A DNA stretch of 64,000 nt from Bacillus sp. EB106-08-02-XG196 (GTDB lineage Bacteria > Bacillota > Bacilli > Bacillales > Cytobacillaceae): the NCBI RefSeq assembly GCF_013396335.1, contig NZ_JABWSY010000002.1, positions 124,296-188,295 on the forward strand, in the 5' to 3' direction. Positions 43,898-53,242 of the stretch are shown here, piece by piece (the first letter of the stretch is position 1; every line of letters begins with the position of its first letter). Position numbers and translations under genes: made by a program. The notes below the pieces were generated by a model. The model was not told the DNA's origin. It ran no database searches and worked only from the letters and a program-made list of their open reading frames with translations.

Positions 43898-45001
43898 TTA
43901 GATTTTTGCTGTTTTAAACGTGCCAGGATATTCTTTAACAGCTTCTTCCTCGCGTAAAACCCTTAATGCACCTTCCGCCAGTGCTTGAAGCTCATTCTCA
44001 CCTGGATGGACAATCGTATCTGCAATCCAATTAATCCTATCGGTGATGGATTTCACAAAACCTTTACCATATGCAAGACCGCCTGTCAGTACAATCGCAT
44101 CTACTTTTCCAGCTAACACCGCACTTGCTGCACCAATTTCCTTTGCTACCTGGTAAGCCATTGCTTCGTAAACGAGAGCGGCCTGGTCGTCTCCGTTTTC
44201 AATCCTTTTTTCGACCTCTACGGCATCATTCGTTCCAAGGTATCCTACTAGGCCTCCTTGGCCAACAAGCTTCTTCATTATTTCTTCGCGGTAATATTGC
44301 CCAGAATAACAAAGAGCAACTAAATCCCCAGCAGGAACAGTTCCAGCTCGTTCAGGACTGAAAGGACCATCACCATGGAGACCATTATTTACATCTATGA
44401 CTTTCCCTTGCTTATGTACCCCAACTGTAATCCCACCGCCCATGTGCGTGACGATTAGGTTTAATTCGGAATATTTCTTCCCTAATTCTTTAGCCACTCT
44501 GCGTGCAACAGCCTTTTGATTCAGTGCATGAAAGATACTTTTTCTTTCAATTAATGAAAATCCAGAAACCCTGGCAAGAGGCTCTAATTCATCAACAACC
44601 ACAGGATCAACAATAAAGGATGGAATATTTAGTCCTGATGCAATTTCTTGAGCGATTATACCACCTAGATTTGAGGCATGCTGTCCAGCAAAACCAGACC
44701 GCAAATCATTGAGCATGGTTTCATTGACTGCATAGGTTCCCCCTTCAATCGGACGAAGCAGCCCTCCGCGCCCACAAACAGCACTAAGCTTGGAAATATT
44801 AATCCCTTCGTTATCCAGTGTTTCCAAAATGGTATTCTTTCTAAATTCATATTGATCAATAATATTGGCAAATGAATTAACTTTTTCTGAATCATGACGG
44901 ATTGTTTTTTCTAAAATGGAAATTTCATTATCGAAGACTCCAATCTTAGTTGAAGTGGAACCTGGGTTGATGACGAGCATTCGATATTTCTTATCAGGCA
45001 A
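43898..45001 (-). CDS. buk: Butyrate (branched-chain fatty acid) kinase
   Basis: 367 aa from TTG at 45001, eight bases after GGAGGT; the frame to 45034 covers the ribosome site. Acetokinase family: [12 protein letters not shown] binds phosphate, [12 protein letters not shown] and the late LTGGLAYG form the nucleotide site. It makes ATP from branched-chain acyl phosphates supplied by Ptb. A short hairpin lies between bcd and buk. Confidence 0.95.
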   Translation of the reverse strand: MPDKKYRMLVINPGSTSTKIGVFDNEISILEKTIRHDSEKVNSFANIIDQYEFRKNTILETLDNEGINISKLSAVCGRGGLLRPIEGGTYAVNETMLNDLRSGFAGQHASNLGGIIAQEIASGLNIPSFIVDPVVVDELEPLARVSGFSLIERKSIFHALNQKAVARRVAKELGKKYSELNLIVTHMGGGITVGVHKQGKVIDVNNGLHGDGPFSPERAGTVPAGDLVALCYSGQYYREEIMKKLVGQGGLVGYLGTNDAVEVEKRIENGDDQAALVYEAMAYQVAKEIGAASAVLAGKVDAIVLTGGLAYGKGFVKSITDRINWIADTIVHPGENELQALAEGALRVLREEEAVKEYPGTFKTAKI

Positions 45002-45052
45002 GGTATTTGACCTCCATTTTTTTTTACATTTCACATCTATTAAAGGGAAAAG

Positions 45053-45075
45053 ACGCTGAATTACCCATTCAGCGT
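45053..45075 (-). other. Intraoperonic hairpin between bcd and buk
   Basis: 9-bp perfect arms (ACGCTGAAT / ATTCAGCGT) followed by CTTTTCC on the minus strand. It may be a weak terminator or an mRNA-stabilising element setting Bcd above Buk levels. Confidence 0.6.
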
Positions 45076-45100
45076 TCTACCCTTCCTATTTTCGAAAATC

Positions 45101-46195
45101 CTAGCGGCGACTTAAAATATGATGGCCATTTTGCAAGAATTGGCTGCGTGAATTACGCATTTTTTCAATTCTTTCTTCGGCCATTCTATCTGCTGCAACA
45201 TAAGTCGGGATGCCGTCGCGCTTTGAAATAGCAATTACCTTTTCGATACTCGCATAGATTTGATCCACTTTTTTTATTGCCCGTTCATGGTTATACCCAT
45301 AAAGTTCATCTGCAACATTGATAACACCGCCAGCATTAATGACGTAGTCAGGAGCATAAACAATACCCATTTCATGGATAAGATCACCGTGACGAGTATC
45401 TTTTAACTGGTTATTAGCAGAACCCGCAATAACTTTAGCTTTAAGCTGTGGAATCGTATCATCATTAATGGTTGCACCTAGTGCACAAGGCGCATAAATA
45501 TCACATTCAACGCCGTAAATTTCGTTAGGATCCACTGCACGAGCACCGAAATCCTCTACTGCACGCTGAATAGCTTCCTTGTTAATATCGGTAACGATTA
45601 ATTGCGCACCCTCTTCATGCAAGTATTTACAAAGAGTATAAGCAACATTCCCAACACCTTGAATCGCAACTACTTTTCCTTCTAGAGAGTCAGAACCGAA
45701 TGCTTCTTTTGCAGCTGCTTTCATTCCAACGTAAACCCCATATGCTGTTACAGGTGAAGGATTTCCAGATGAACCGAATGCTGGTGAAATACCAGTAACA
45801 TAGTCTGTTTCTTCATGGATTAAATCCATATCTGCAACCGTTGTACCAACATCCTCAGCTGTAATATATCTTCCATTTAACCCTTGAATGTAACGGCCAA
45901 AAGCACGGAACAATTCTTCACTTTTATCCTTACGCGGGTCACCAATGATAACAGTTTTACCACCGCCAAGATTTAAACCAGCTGCAGCATTTTTATAAGT
46001 CATTCCTTTGGCTAATCGTAATGCATCAATGATTGCAGCTTCTTCTGATTCATATGTCCACATGCGAGTACCGCCTAGTGCTGGTCCTAGAGTTGTATCA
46101 TGTATGGCAATAATTGCTTTTAATCCAGATTGTTTATCTTGGCAAAATACAACTTGCTCGTAATCATATTGTTCTAAGTACTTAAAAATTTCCAT
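45101..46195 (-). CDS. bcd: Leucine dehydrogenase (branched-chain amino acid dehydrogenase)
   Basis: 364 aa. Catalytic lysine K80 in [10 protein letters not shown] and the NAD-binding [10 protein letters not shown] at about 180. It deaminates leucine, valine and isoleucine to the 2-oxoacids fed to the Bkd complex. Strong ribosome site GAGGAGGATG before the ATG. Second gene of the operon; 38 bp after ptb. Confidence 0.96.
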   Translation of the reverse strand: MEIFKYLEQYDYEQVVFCQDKQSGLKAIIAIHDTTLGPALGGTRMWTYESEEAAIIDALRLAKGMTYKNAAAGLNLGGGKTVIIGDPRKDKSEELFRAFGRYIQGLNGRYITAEDVGTTVADMDLIHEETDYVTGISPAFGSSGNPSPVTAYGVYVGMKAAAKEAFGSDSLEGKVVAIQGVGNVAYTLCKYLHEEGAQLIVTDINKEAIQRAVEDFGARAVDPNEIYGVECDIYAPCALGATINDDTIPQLKAKVIAGSANNQLKDTRHGDLIHEMGIVYAPDYVINAGGVINVADELYGYNHERAIKKVDQIYASIEKVIAISKRDGIPTYVAADRMAEERIEKMRNSRSQFLQNGHHILSRR

Positions 46196-46233
46196 GTTAA
46201 CATCCTCCTCAAATTTGAAAACAACACTCTATT

Positions 46234-47142
46234 CTATTTGGTTACAGAGCAGATGGCGAGTGCAAGTGAATAAAGCTTACTTTCCGCCGAATCCGCCCTA
46301 GAAGTTAATACGATGGGAGCCTTTGCGCCTGCAATAACAGCCCCTACTTTTGCCTTTGCAAAATAAATTAATGACTTATATAAGACGTTTCCAACCTCAA
46401 TTGTGGGAACTAATAAAATATCAGCTCTACCAGCTACTTCACTATGAATTCCTTTGTGTTCAGCAGCTAAAGCAGAAACGGCATTATCTAATGCTAATGG
46501 ACCATCTACAATACAGCCAGTGATTTGCCCTCGTTTATTCATAACACTTAATGCAGCAGCATCAATTGTCGCTTGCATGGCCGGATTCACTACTTCAACA
46601 GCAGCTATAGGAGCAACCTTTGGACATTCAATTCCAATTGCCCTAGCCAAGGCTGCAGCATTTTTTATCATTTGAGCCTTTTGCTCTAAATCAGGGGCAA
46701 TATTCATCCCTGCATCCGTAACGATGGTAAACCGACTGAAATCTGGAACCTCAAAAACAGCCACGTGTGATAGAACATTTCCCGTCCTAAGACCGTACTC
46801 TTTATTTAGAACTGCTTTTAAAAGAGCGCCAGTAGGGATATTCCCTTTCATTAACACGGTTGCTTCCTTCGTTGATACAGCCCTAACTGCCAGCTCTGCA
46901 GCCCTCTCGTTTGAGTCTGCATGAATAACAGTAAGCTTCCTGTTACTTTTTTGGTAGTCTTTGTTCTTAAGGTTTACTATCATATTAATTTTTTCTTTAT
47001 CACCAAATAATATAAAATTGGCGAGATTCCGGTTTAATGCCTCGATAACTGCTTCGATGACTTCTTCATCTTCTGCTACTGCAACAGCTACCGTGTTACC
47101 ATCCAGCTGGGTTGCTTTTTGTATCAGTGATTCAAGCAACAA
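46234..47142 (-). CDS. ptb: Phosphate butyryltransferase
   Basis: 302 aa from a TTG start; no ATG or GTG is in frame upstream and the B. subtilis protein begins at the same place. PTA/PTB-fold with VLMKGNIPTGALLKAVLN, VTDAGMNIAPDLEQK and VDGPLALDNAVS. It turns branched acyl-CoA into acyl phosphate for Buk, recovering ATP. First gene behind the sigma-54 promoter. Confidence 0.94.
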   Translation of the reverse strand: MLLESLIQKATQLDGNTVAVAVAEDEEVIEAVIEALNRNLANFILFGDKEKINMIVNLKNKDYQKSNRKLTVIHADSNERAAELAVRAVSTKEATVLMKGNIPTGALLKAVLNKEYGLRTGNVLSHVAVFEVPDFSRFTIVTDAGMNIAPDLEQKAQMIKNAAALARAIGIECPKVAPIAAVEVVNPAMQATIDAAALSVMNKRGQITGCIVDGPLALDNAVSALAAEHKGIHSEVAGRADILLVPTIEVGNVLYKSLIYFAKAKVGAVIAGAKAPIVLTSRADSAESKLYSLALAICSVTK

Positions 47143-47189
47143 GTTGTCATCAACCCTTTCTCTTCAACTGCAACTCCATCATTTTAATA

Positions 47190-47205
47190 TGCAAAATCCG
47201 TGCCA
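47190..47205 (-). promoter_or_regulatory. Sigma-54 (SigL) -24/-12 promoter of the bkd operon
   Basis: On the minus strand TTGGCACGGATTTTGCAT carries TGGCAC, five bases, then TTGCA: a near-perfect -24/-12 element. The start of RNA would be about 47179, 37 bases before ptb. The upstream gene is a sigma-54 activator. Confidence 0.95.
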
Positions 47206-47217
47206 AGTTGAAATCAC

Positions 47218-47231
47218 TGAAAACGCTTTAA
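47218..47231. promoter_or_regulatory. Candidate CcpA cre site upstream of ptb
   Basis: On the coding strand TTAAAGCGTTTTCA matches TGWAANCGNTNWCA at 13 of 14. It sits between the presumed activator site and the -24 element, where bound CcpA could block looping. Confidence 0.55.
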
Positions 47232-47256
47232 TCGCCATAATAATAAGTGCAATTTT

Positions 47257-47271
47257 TTTCACACCATGAAA
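47257..47271. promoter_or_regulatory. Candidate BkdR upstream activating sequence
   Basis: TTTCA-CACCA-TGAAA is an inverted repeat just outside the bkdR stop codon, about 80 bases before the RNA start, a usual distance for a sigma-54 enhancer. A wider TGCAAT...ATTGCG pair brackets it. Confidence 0.4.
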
Positions 47272-47272
47272 T

Positions 47273-49348
47273 TTATTGCGTGCTATTATTTTCAAGTTTA
47301 TATTTTTCTAGCTTATAATAAAGATTCCTTACCGATAAGCCTAGTGCCTTAGCAGCTGCCGTCTTATTACCATTAAAACGGTGAAGCATTTGCTGGATAA
47401 TCTCTGCTTCATAATCTTCTACCATTGCATTTAAGGAACGATCCTGTTGGATTGATTCACTATGGTCTGCTATTAGCGGTTTACTTCCCGTTTTTTTAGG
47501 TCTCAATTCTGGCAGGTGATGTACATTTATGAATGTTTCATAATAATTCATAAAAATTATCGCTCTGCCGAGAATATTTTCTAATTCCCGTACATTTCCC
47601 GGCCAATCATAATTTACTAATTTTAAGAGAGCAGCTTGGGTAACTCCCTCGACGTTTCTGCCGTAATCCAAATTAATTTTTTCAATTAGCCTTTCACACA
47701 GTACAGGAATCTCTTCCTTCCGACTTCGGAGTGGCGGTATATGTATTGGCATACGATTTAAACGATAATATAAGTCTTCCCTAAAAGAGCCTTTTGCAAT
47801 TCCTTTTTCAAGATTCACATGTGTTGCCGCAATAATTCTAACATTTATCGGAACTGGCTTTGTACCGCCTACACGTGTGATTTCATTTTCTTGCAATACC
47901 CTGAGTAATTTCGCCTGTGTATTGGCAGAAAGTTCGCCTATTTCATCGAGGAAAATACTTCCGTTATTTGCCTCTTCAAAATAACCCCTTTTTCCTCCTC
48001 TTTTTGCCCCTGAAAAAGCTCCTTCTTCATAACCAAATAATTCACTTTCCAGAAGGGACTCAGAAATGGCTGCACAATTAACGCGAATAAATTTGTTGTA
48101 CTTTCGGTCACTTGCATTATGTATAGCATGGGCAAACAATTCTTTTCCTGTACCAGACTCACCCCGTAACAGAACTGTCGCAGGCGTTTTTGCCCCTAAC
48201 TTCGCCTGTTCAATCGCAAGAGTCATTTCTTCAGAACTGCCGATAATATCCTCGAAGGTATACTTCGCTTCAAGCGTGCGAATGATTTGACGGGCACGGT
48301 TCAATTCCCTGTTTAGCATTTTAATTTCTGACATATCATGAATAACCCCGACACTGCCTTTTAATTTACCTTTAACAATAATCGGCGCCACATTGACTAT
48401 TACTTCCCGTTTATTTGCACCCACTCGCATCGGAACACCACGGACCGCTCTTCTTGTTTGGAGTACCTTCATATGCATACTTTCACCTTCGGATATATCT
48501 GCAGTCGCTGGATGTCCTATAACCTGTTCTTGTGTAAGACCAGTAAGACGCGTATATGCCGGGTTAATAAGCAAACCCCTGCCATTTTCATCGACTACTG
48601 AAATAGCATCATCACTAGAATGGATGATCGCCTGAAGCATAGTTTGGATTTCTTTTAAATCGGTAATTTCCTCGGCTAGATTGACTACTTCTGTGATATC
48701 TTTAAAAACGGCGAATGCCCCTATTAGGGTCCCGTTCTCTTCGATGATAGGAATACGGGTTGTTATAATTTTCCTTCCATTCCCTAATACCATTTCCTGA
48801 TTCGTCTCTATTCTTCTCGTTTCAAGGATTAAAGGCAGTCTGCTTTCCGGGATTACTTCTACCACGTATTTCCCAATTGCTTGGTCCCGTTTCACACCTG
48901 TCATTTCCTCGGCTCGTCGATTAAATAAAATCACGAACCCCTTTGCATCAATCACGAGCATCCCATCATTTGTGGCATTAAAAATTAGTTCTTGCTGGTA
49001 GGAGGCATTTTGGTGTTTAACAATTAATTCTTCCTTTTCTTCAAGAAGCCTTGCAAGAAGAAATGCAACACTGCCAGGAATTAAAACAGTTTTTTTGTCC
49101 TTAGCGCTCCTTAACTCTTGAAACACATGTTCATTTCCTGTTACTTCAATAATAATATCGATATTTTCACTTAAAAACTGCTTCCAATCAGTTCCGATTT
49201 TAATACCAGCACTCTGCGCTAAATAGATACCCGGTGCATCTAAATTTTTGTCAATGACAGCCTTAACCTTAAGGACCTCTGTTTCATTGAGCAGCTTAAG
49301 GACCGCTGTACCACCCTTACCGGCGCCAACAATCATAACATTTTGCAT
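47273..49348 (-). CDS. bkdR: BkdR, sigma-54-dependent transcriptional activator
   Basis: 691 aa. Order of domains: an N-terminal Rossmann-like segment with [12 protein letters not shown] (about 6-17, to residue 95), two PAS domains (about 118-228 and 238-345), an AAA+ domain with Walker A GESGTGKE (396-403) and GAFSGA (443-448, canonical GAFTGA), and a Fis-type helix-turn-helix at about 655-685 ([22 protein letters not shown]). It activates ptb-bkd with SigL in response to branched-chain amino acids. The nucleotide-binding-like N-terminus may sense a cofactor or CoA. It lies 130 bp upstream of ptb on the same strand. Confidence 0.95.
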   Translation of the reverse strand: MQNVMIVGAGKGGTAVLKLLNETEVLKVKAVIDKNLDAPGIYLAQSAGIKIGTDWKQFLSENIDIIIEVTGNEHVFQELRSAKDKKTVLIPGSVAFLLARLLEEKEELIVKHQNASYQQELIFNATNDGMLVIDAKGFVILFNRRAEEMTGVKRDQAIGKYVVEVIPESRLPLILETRRIETNQEMVLGNGRKIITTRIPIIEENGTLIGAFAVFKDITEVVNLAEEITDLKEIQTMLQAIIHSSDDAISVVDENGRGLLINPAYTRLTGLTQEQVIGHPATADISEGESMHMKVLQTRRAVRGVPMRVGANKREVIVNVAPIIVKGKLKGSVGVIHDMSEIKMLNRELNRARQIIRTLEAKYTFEDIIGSSEEMTLAIEQAKLGAKTPATVLLRGESGTGKELFAHAIHNASDRKYNKFIRVNCAAISESLLESELFGYEEGAFSGAKRGGKRGYFEEANNGSIFLDEIGELSANTQAKLLRVLQENEITRVGGTKPVPINVRIIAATHVNLEKGIAKGSFREDLYYRLNRMPIHIPPLRSRKEEIPVLCERLIEKINLDYGRNVEGVTQAALLKLVNYDWPGNVRELENILGRAIIFMNYYETFINVHHLPELRPKKTGSKPLIADHSESIQQDRSLNAMVEDYEAEIIQQMLHRFNGNKTAAAKALGLSVRNLYYKLEKYKLENNSTQ

Positions 49349-49451
49349 TTTTCCGCCCCTTTATTATAGTTGAAAAAGAAGATTTTTTCATACAACATAA
49401 TCGAAAATATGCAATATTTTTCAATTTCTATTTTATATTTATTTAGTTACC

Positions 49452-49479
49452 TTGACAAATTTTATCTTTGTACTAATAT
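49452..49479 (+). promoter_or_regulatory. Sigma-A promoter of yqzF
   Basis: TTGACA (49452-49457), 16-bp spacer, TAATAT (49474-49479); about 54 bases before the start codon. Confidence 0.7.
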
Positions 49480-49532
49480 TTCCTTGAGGGTATTATTCTT
49501 ACGACTTACTAAACAATTGGAAGGATTTAATT

Positions 49533-49766
49533 ATGAAGCGGATTATTGCTTTACTAATATTAGTTATTCCAGGCTTTTTAGCTGGCTTTGGGATTAAATT
49601 AATGCGTGATATGACATTTGGGATTCTTCAAAGTCCAATCCCTTTCTTATGGCTGCAATTTCTTTTAGGTCTGATCCTATTCCTTGGTGGTTTAGCCTTC
49701 GTCGCAGGGTTCATTTTTCACCGCGACAGAAAAAGAAACAAGGTACAGACTAGATTTAAAAAATAA
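49533..49766 (+). CDS. yqzF: DUF2627 membrane protein YqzF
   Basis: 77 aa with two membrane helices (IIALLILVIPGFLAGFGI and FLWLQFLLGLILFLGGLAFVAGF) joined by KLMRDMTFGILQSPIP, and a basic tail HRDRKRNKVQTRFKK. Matches the small DUF2627 family next to bkdR in Bacillus. Function unknown. Confidence 0.88.
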   Translation: MKRIIALLILVIPGFLAGFGIKLMRDMTFGILQSPIPFLWLQFLLGLILFLGGLAFVAGFIFHRDRKRNKVQTRFKK

Positions 49767-49791
49767 AAAGAGGCCTTTTAAGGTCTCTTTT
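49766..49791. terminator. Terminator between yqzF and yqiK
   Basis: AAAAGAGGCC / GGTCTCTTTT with one wobble; between converging genes and overlapping the yqiK stop. Confidence 0.85.
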
Positions 49792-50506
49792 CGTATTGTT
49801 TCTTGATTTTCAGAGCTTTTACTGGGTCGTCTGTAATAATCGACGTACAATTTAGTTTATAAAGCCTTTGCATATCAGCATCTTTATTAACGGTATAGGG
49901 TCTGACTGCTACTCCATTTTCAATTGCACCTTTGATAATTTCATCTGTTACCGACGCTAACTTCGGATGAATCCCTTGTGCGCGAATGGATTGCGCATAA
50001 ACCCATGGCATATAGATTCGCTCATTAAATAGAGGCGCTGTCTCGATTTCAGGTGCAGTCCGATAACTTAGGACAATACTGTAATGATTGAAAGAAGAAA
50101 TAATAATCCGATTACTCAAATTAAATCTTCGAACAAGCTGAATTACCTTTTCTTCCATTCCTTCATACGGAAATAGGTTATTTTTCAACTCTATGTTACA
50201 AACAAGTTGATTGGATTGCATCCATTCAAGAACCTCAACCAATGAGGGGATTGGCTCTTTATTCACACCTTTTTTATTGGCATTTAATTTTCTTATTTCT
50301 TTAAATGTAGTATCTCTCACGAAGCCCTTACCAGTCGTTGTCCGATCAAGTTTTTCATCATGAATAACAACCACTTCACCGTCCTTTGTTAATTGGACAT
50401 CCAGCTCTAAACCGTCGGCTCCTGCCTTTTCGGCAGCAATAAATGCACTCATTGTATTTTCAGCAAAAGCTGAAGAATAACCTCGATGCGCAAAAATCTG
50501 TGTCAT
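49778..50506 (-). CDS. yqiK: Glycerophosphodiester phosphodiesterase YqiK
   Basis: 242 aa. GDPD signature HRGYSSAFAENTMSAF (7-22) with catalytic His, ELDVQLTKDGEVVVIHDEKLDRTTTG carrying the metal-binding E and D and the second His. It hydrolyses glycerophosphodiesters to glycerol 3-phosphate and an alcohol. No signal peptide, so cytosolic. Single gene, divergent from the yycC-like gene. Confidence 0.92.
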   Translation of the reverse strand: MTQIFAHRGYSSAFAENTMSAFIAAEKAGADGLELDVQLTKDGEVVVIHDEKLDRTTTGKGFVRDTTFKEIRKLNANKKGVNKEPIPSLVEVLEWMQSNQLVCNIELKNNLFPYEGMEEKVIQLVRRFNLSNRIIISSFNHYSIVLSYRTAPEIETAPLFNERIYMPWVYAQSIRAQGIHPKLASVTDEIIKGAIENGVAVRPYTVNKDADMQRLYKLNCTSIITDDPVKALKIKKQYEKRP

Positions 50507-50542
50507 TTTTTCACTTCCTAACTAAATAAATGGAGGATCACA

Positions 50543-50677
50543 ATGAAACCATTACAATTATCACCTGAAACTGCCATTAAGCTTGCCGAAAAATTAAATG
50601 TTCCCATAGAACAGCTTATGCATATGCCTCAGCATATACTTATTCAAAAATTAATGGAACTAGAAAAGGAAAAATAA
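50543..50677 (+). CDS. YycC-like small protein
   Basis: 44 aa: MKPLQLSPETAIKLAEKLNV followed by PIEQLMHMPQHILIQKLMEL and EKEK. It resembles the YycC family of Bacillus by its MRPLQISPETA...VEQLMHMPQHIL pattern as I recall it. Ribosome site TGGAGG. Helical, no known function. A strong terminator follows. Confidence 0.82.
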   Translation: MKPLQLSPETAIKLAEKLNVPIEQLMHMPQHILIQKLMELEKEK

Positions 50678-50692
50678 AAGTACTTAGGACAT

Positions 50693-50727
50693 AAAAAAGC
50701 CTTCATTCCCGAAATGAAGGCTTTTTT
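50693..50727. terminator. Terminator shared by the yycC-like gene and spo0A
   Basis: 15-base arms AAAAAAGCCTTCATT / AATGAAGGCTTTTTT; between converging genes. Confidence 0.95.
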
Positions 50728-50746
50728 CATTATATTATTGGTCTTT

Positions 50747-51538
50747 TCAAGAAGCCTTATGCTCTAAACGAAGCTTATCCGCAACCATAGCAATAAACTC
50801 GGAGTTTGTAGGCTTTGCCTTAGACATGCTTACTGTGTAACCAAATAATGATGAAATGGAATCGATATTTCCGCGGCTCCACGCTACTTCGATAGCATGA
50901 CGGATTGCACGTTCCACACGGCTTGCTGTGGTGTTATACTTCTTTGCAATATCAGGGTATAACACCTTCGTAATGGAGCCAAGTAATTCTATATCGTTAT
51001 AAACCATTGAAATGGCTTCACGCAGGTATAAGTATCCTTTGATATGTGCTGGAACACCAATTTCATGAATAATGCTTGTAATGCTGGCATCTAGATTTCT
51101 TGGTTTATTTTCAGTGTGTGAACGATAATTTCCTGAAGCTGCCTTCCTGCTTACCTGACTGCTTTTACCGCTTACTTGACGGATATGGTTACCTAAATTC
51201 TCCATATCAAAAGGTTTCAAAATAAAATACGAGGCACCAAGCTCTACTGCCTTCTTTGTAACGTCTTCTTGTCCAAATGCAGTCAACATAATAACATTTG
51301 GAATTGCACCCTTTTTCAGCTCTCTTAAGCGCTCTAGAACAGCTAAACCATCTAGGTGAGGCATAATAATATCTAAAACGAGTACATCCGTATCCGTTGA
51401 TTCAAGAAGTTCTAAACAATCCTGACCATTATGTGCAATACCCGCAATTTCCATATCATCTTGGGAAGAAATATAGTCCTCTAATAATCCAACTAACTCC
51501 CTATTATCATCCACGACACAAACTTTAATCTTTTTCAC
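50747..51538 (-). CDS. spo0A: Spo0A, master regulator of sporulation
   Basis: 263 aa from GTG after AGGAGG (B. subtilis spo0A also uses GTG). Receiver domain 1-125 with acidic pocket D10/D11 and phospho-acceptor D56 (VLVLDIIMP), conserved T in LTAFG and K in LKPFD. DNA-binding C-terminal domain with [32 protein letters not shown]. Phosphorylated by the phosphorelay, it binds 0A boxes to activate or repress entry into sporulation. Its own 290-bp upstream region carries sigma-H and 0A elements. Confidence 0.98.
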   Translation of the reverse strand: MKKIKVCVVDDNRELVGLLEDYISSQDDMEIAGIAHNGQDCLELLESTDTDVLVLDIIMPHLDGLAVLERLRELKKGAIPNVIMLTAFGQEDVTKKAVELGASYFILKPFDMENLGNHIRQVSGKSSQVSRKAASGNYRSHTENKPRNLDASITSIIHEIGVPAHIKGYLYLREAISMVYNDIELLGSITKVLYPDIAKKYNTTASRVERAIRHAIEVAWSRGNIDSISSLFGYTVSMSKAKPTNSEFIAMVADKLRLEHKAS

Positions 51539-51621
51539 TTTTATATCCTCCTCAAATCCAAATGGTCATATCTCTATTTAACATTAATTTTTTATTCTCT
51601 TAATTCTATTCTAAATTAGAA

Positions 51622-51645
51622 ATTCGACAATGCAACTAAAATTCC
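51622..51645 (-). promoter_or_regulatory. Sigma-H promoter (Ps) of spo0A
   Basis: Minus strand AGGAATTT (51638-51645), 12 bases, GAAT (51622-51625), matching the sigma-H pattern AGGAWWT-N12-RGAAT. Confidence 0.8.
51623..51629 (-). promoter_or_regulatory. 0A box within the spo0A Ps promoter
   Basis: TGTCGAA, an exact Spo0A box on the minus strand, overlaps the -10 element of Ps. Confidence 0.75.
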
Positions 51646-51711
51646 TCTAGTTTTTTTAATATTTCTTAAAATAGTGAGAAAATCTCATCTTTTCTTTGTT
51701 TTACTTTAAAT

Positions 51712-51718
51712 TTCGACT
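51712..51718 (-). promoter_or_regulatory. 0A box upstream of spo0A Ps
   Basis: AGTCGAA, one mismatch to TGTCGAA, in the region between the presumed vegetative and sigma-H promoters. Confidence 0.55.
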
Positions 51719-51752
51719 AAATTCGCATATATGCCTAATTATTCCAAAAAAA

Positions 51753-51759
51753 TGTCGAA
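51753..51759 (+). promoter_or_regulatory. Distal 0A box of the spo0A region
   Basis: TGTCGAA on the plus strand, exact core, about 215 bases before the spo0A start. The remaining bases of 51539-51827 hold no gene. Confidence 0.65.
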
Positions 51760-51782
51760 AAAACTTTACGTTAATGCAAAAA

Positions 51783-51814
51783 AAACAAAATAGGCGATAT
51801 CGCCTATTTTGTTT
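51783..51814 (-). terminator. Terminator of spoIVB
   Basis: A 32-bp perfect palindrome (arms AAACAAAATAGGCGAT / ATCGCCTATTTTGTTT) followed on the minus strand by TTTTTT, 13 bases after spoIVB. Confidence 0.95.
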
Positions 51815-51827
51815 GAATGACTGAGTT

Positions 51828-53117
51828 TTAGCTAGCTTTTTCTTTAGGTTCTTCGTATATGTTAATTCCTGCTTCATTTAACATCCATTCAATGTGTACT
51901 CCATAACCAGAGGTTGGATCATTGACAAAGACATGTGTTACTGCTCCAATTAGCTTTCCATCCTGGATAATAGGACTTCCGCTCATCCCCTGAACGATTC
52001 CTCCAGTTTTTTCTAATAGCTTTGGATCAGTTACTTTTAAAACCATGCCTTTTGTTGCTGGAAATTTCTGCGGGATCGTGCTGACAATTTCAATTTCAAA
52101 TTCTTCTACCCTGTCATCATTCACCACTGTTAGAATTTTTGCTGGCCCTTCCTTCACTTGGTGAGATAAGGCGATTGGCAGTGGTTTGTCCAAAATTCCG
52201 TTCTTTAACTCTTTATTTAACACGCCGAAAATGCCAAATGGGCTGTTTTTTGTGATATTCCCAACTATTTCACGATCTGAAGAGAATCGTGCAAGCTTTT
52301 CTCCTGGGTCGCCATTACTGCCTTTTTCAATGGAGGTAACAGTAGACCGAACGATTTGACCATCTTCTACTACAATTGGCTTTTTCGTATCCATATCCGA
52401 AATGACATGCCCGAGGGCACCATATTTTTTAGATTGTGGATGAACAAATGTCATAGTCCCAATTCCTGCTGCTGAATCACGAATATATAATCCAAGCTTA
52501 TAGGAATTTTCTCCCTTATCTTTCAAGGGAGTTAGTTTCGTTGTGAACTTACCGCTTTCCCTGCTAATAACCATATCTAATGCTTTTCCGCTTTGTCCTG
52601 CATTTTGTACAAAGGGAGCCACATCTGTCATTTTTTCAATTTTCGTACCATCGATTTCTGTAATAATATCACCGATTTTGATTCCTGCTATTTCACCAGG
52701 TGACTTTTTTCCATCCTCAGTATTAACTAAATGGTGACCTACGACCAATACGCCAACCGTATTTAATTTAACACCAATGGATTGTCCTCCTGGCTGGACT
52801 TTGAAATCCTTTAAGACATTTACATCGACCTTTTTAACAGGTATCCCTGCAAACTCTAATAGCATTTCTTCTTTGCCTGAATCATTTGCTTTTAAGGATA
52901 CATTTTTTTGATCTTGTTCAAGTGTGATAGTTGAATTGTGAGATACTAAAGAGGCTGATACCGGTACAGCCTTTTGAAAAGTATAATCTTGTCCTTCAAA
53001 GACTGTAATGGTCTTTGGTATATCAAGGTACTGCTGAAATGGCTGAAAATAAAGAACGCTGATTAATGAAACAAGGAGAATTCCACCAATGATCTTTCTA
53101 ATTATTTCTAACTTCAA
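51828..53117 (-). CDS. spoIVB: SpoIVB sporulation serine peptidase
   Basis: 429 aa from TTG at 53117; AGGAGAG lies eight bases upstream, whereas the in-frame GTG at 53126 overlaps that site. One N-terminal membrane/signal segment ([16 protein letters not shown]), a PDZ domain (about 110-190), and a C-terminal S55 serine protease domain with the His in [10 protein letters not shown] and the nucleophile in GMSGSP (S379). Secreted from the forespore into the intermembrane space, it cleaves SpoIVFA and triggers pro-sigma-K processing. It sits between recN and spo0A, as in B. subtilis. Confidence 0.96.
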   Translation of the reverse strand: MKLEIIRKIIGGILLVSLISVLYFQPFQQYLDIPKTITVFEGQDYTFQKAVPVSASLVSHNSTITLEQDQKNVSLKANDSGKEEMLLEFAGIPVKKVDVNVLKDFKVQPGGQSIGVKLNTVGVLVVGHHLVNTEDGKKSPGEIAGIKIGDIITEIDGTKIEKMTDVAPFVQNAGQSGKALDMVISRESGKFTTKLTPLKDKGENSYKLGLYIRDSAAGIGTMTFVHPQSKKYGALGHVISDMDTKKPIVVEDGQIVRSTVTSIEKGSNGDPGEKLARFSSDREIVGNITKNSPFGIFGVLNKELKNGILDKPLPIALSHQVKEGPAKILTVVNDDRVEEFEIEIVSTIPQKFPATKGMVLKVTDPKLLEKTGGIVQGMSGSPIIQDGKLIGAVTHVFVNDPTSGYGVHIEWMLNEAGINIYEEPKEKAS

Positions 53118-53147
53118 AATCTTCACTCTCCTCGCTTCTGTTTCACT

Positions 53148-53213
53148 CTACATCGAAATGGCTACATCTTTAATTTTGCCTCCATCAGCAGCATTTATAA
53201 CCTGTGACAACAT
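53148..53213 (-). CDS. Possible 21-codon leader peptide before spoIVB
   Basis: ATG TTG TCA ... to TAG gives MLSQVINAADGGKIKDVAI plus SM. GGGGAGC, seven bases before the ATG, also forms part of the recN terminator stem. I do not recognise the peptide. It may be chance or the remnant of something longer. Confidence 0.2.
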   Translation of the reverse strand: MLSQVINAADGGKIKDVAISM

Positions 53214-53242
53214 AAAAAAGCTCCCCTAATTGGGAAGCTTTT
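53214..53242 (-). terminator. Terminator of recN
   Basis: Minus strand AAAAGCTTCCC-AATTA-GGGGAGCTTTTTT; overlaps the recN stop codon. Confidence 0.85.
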
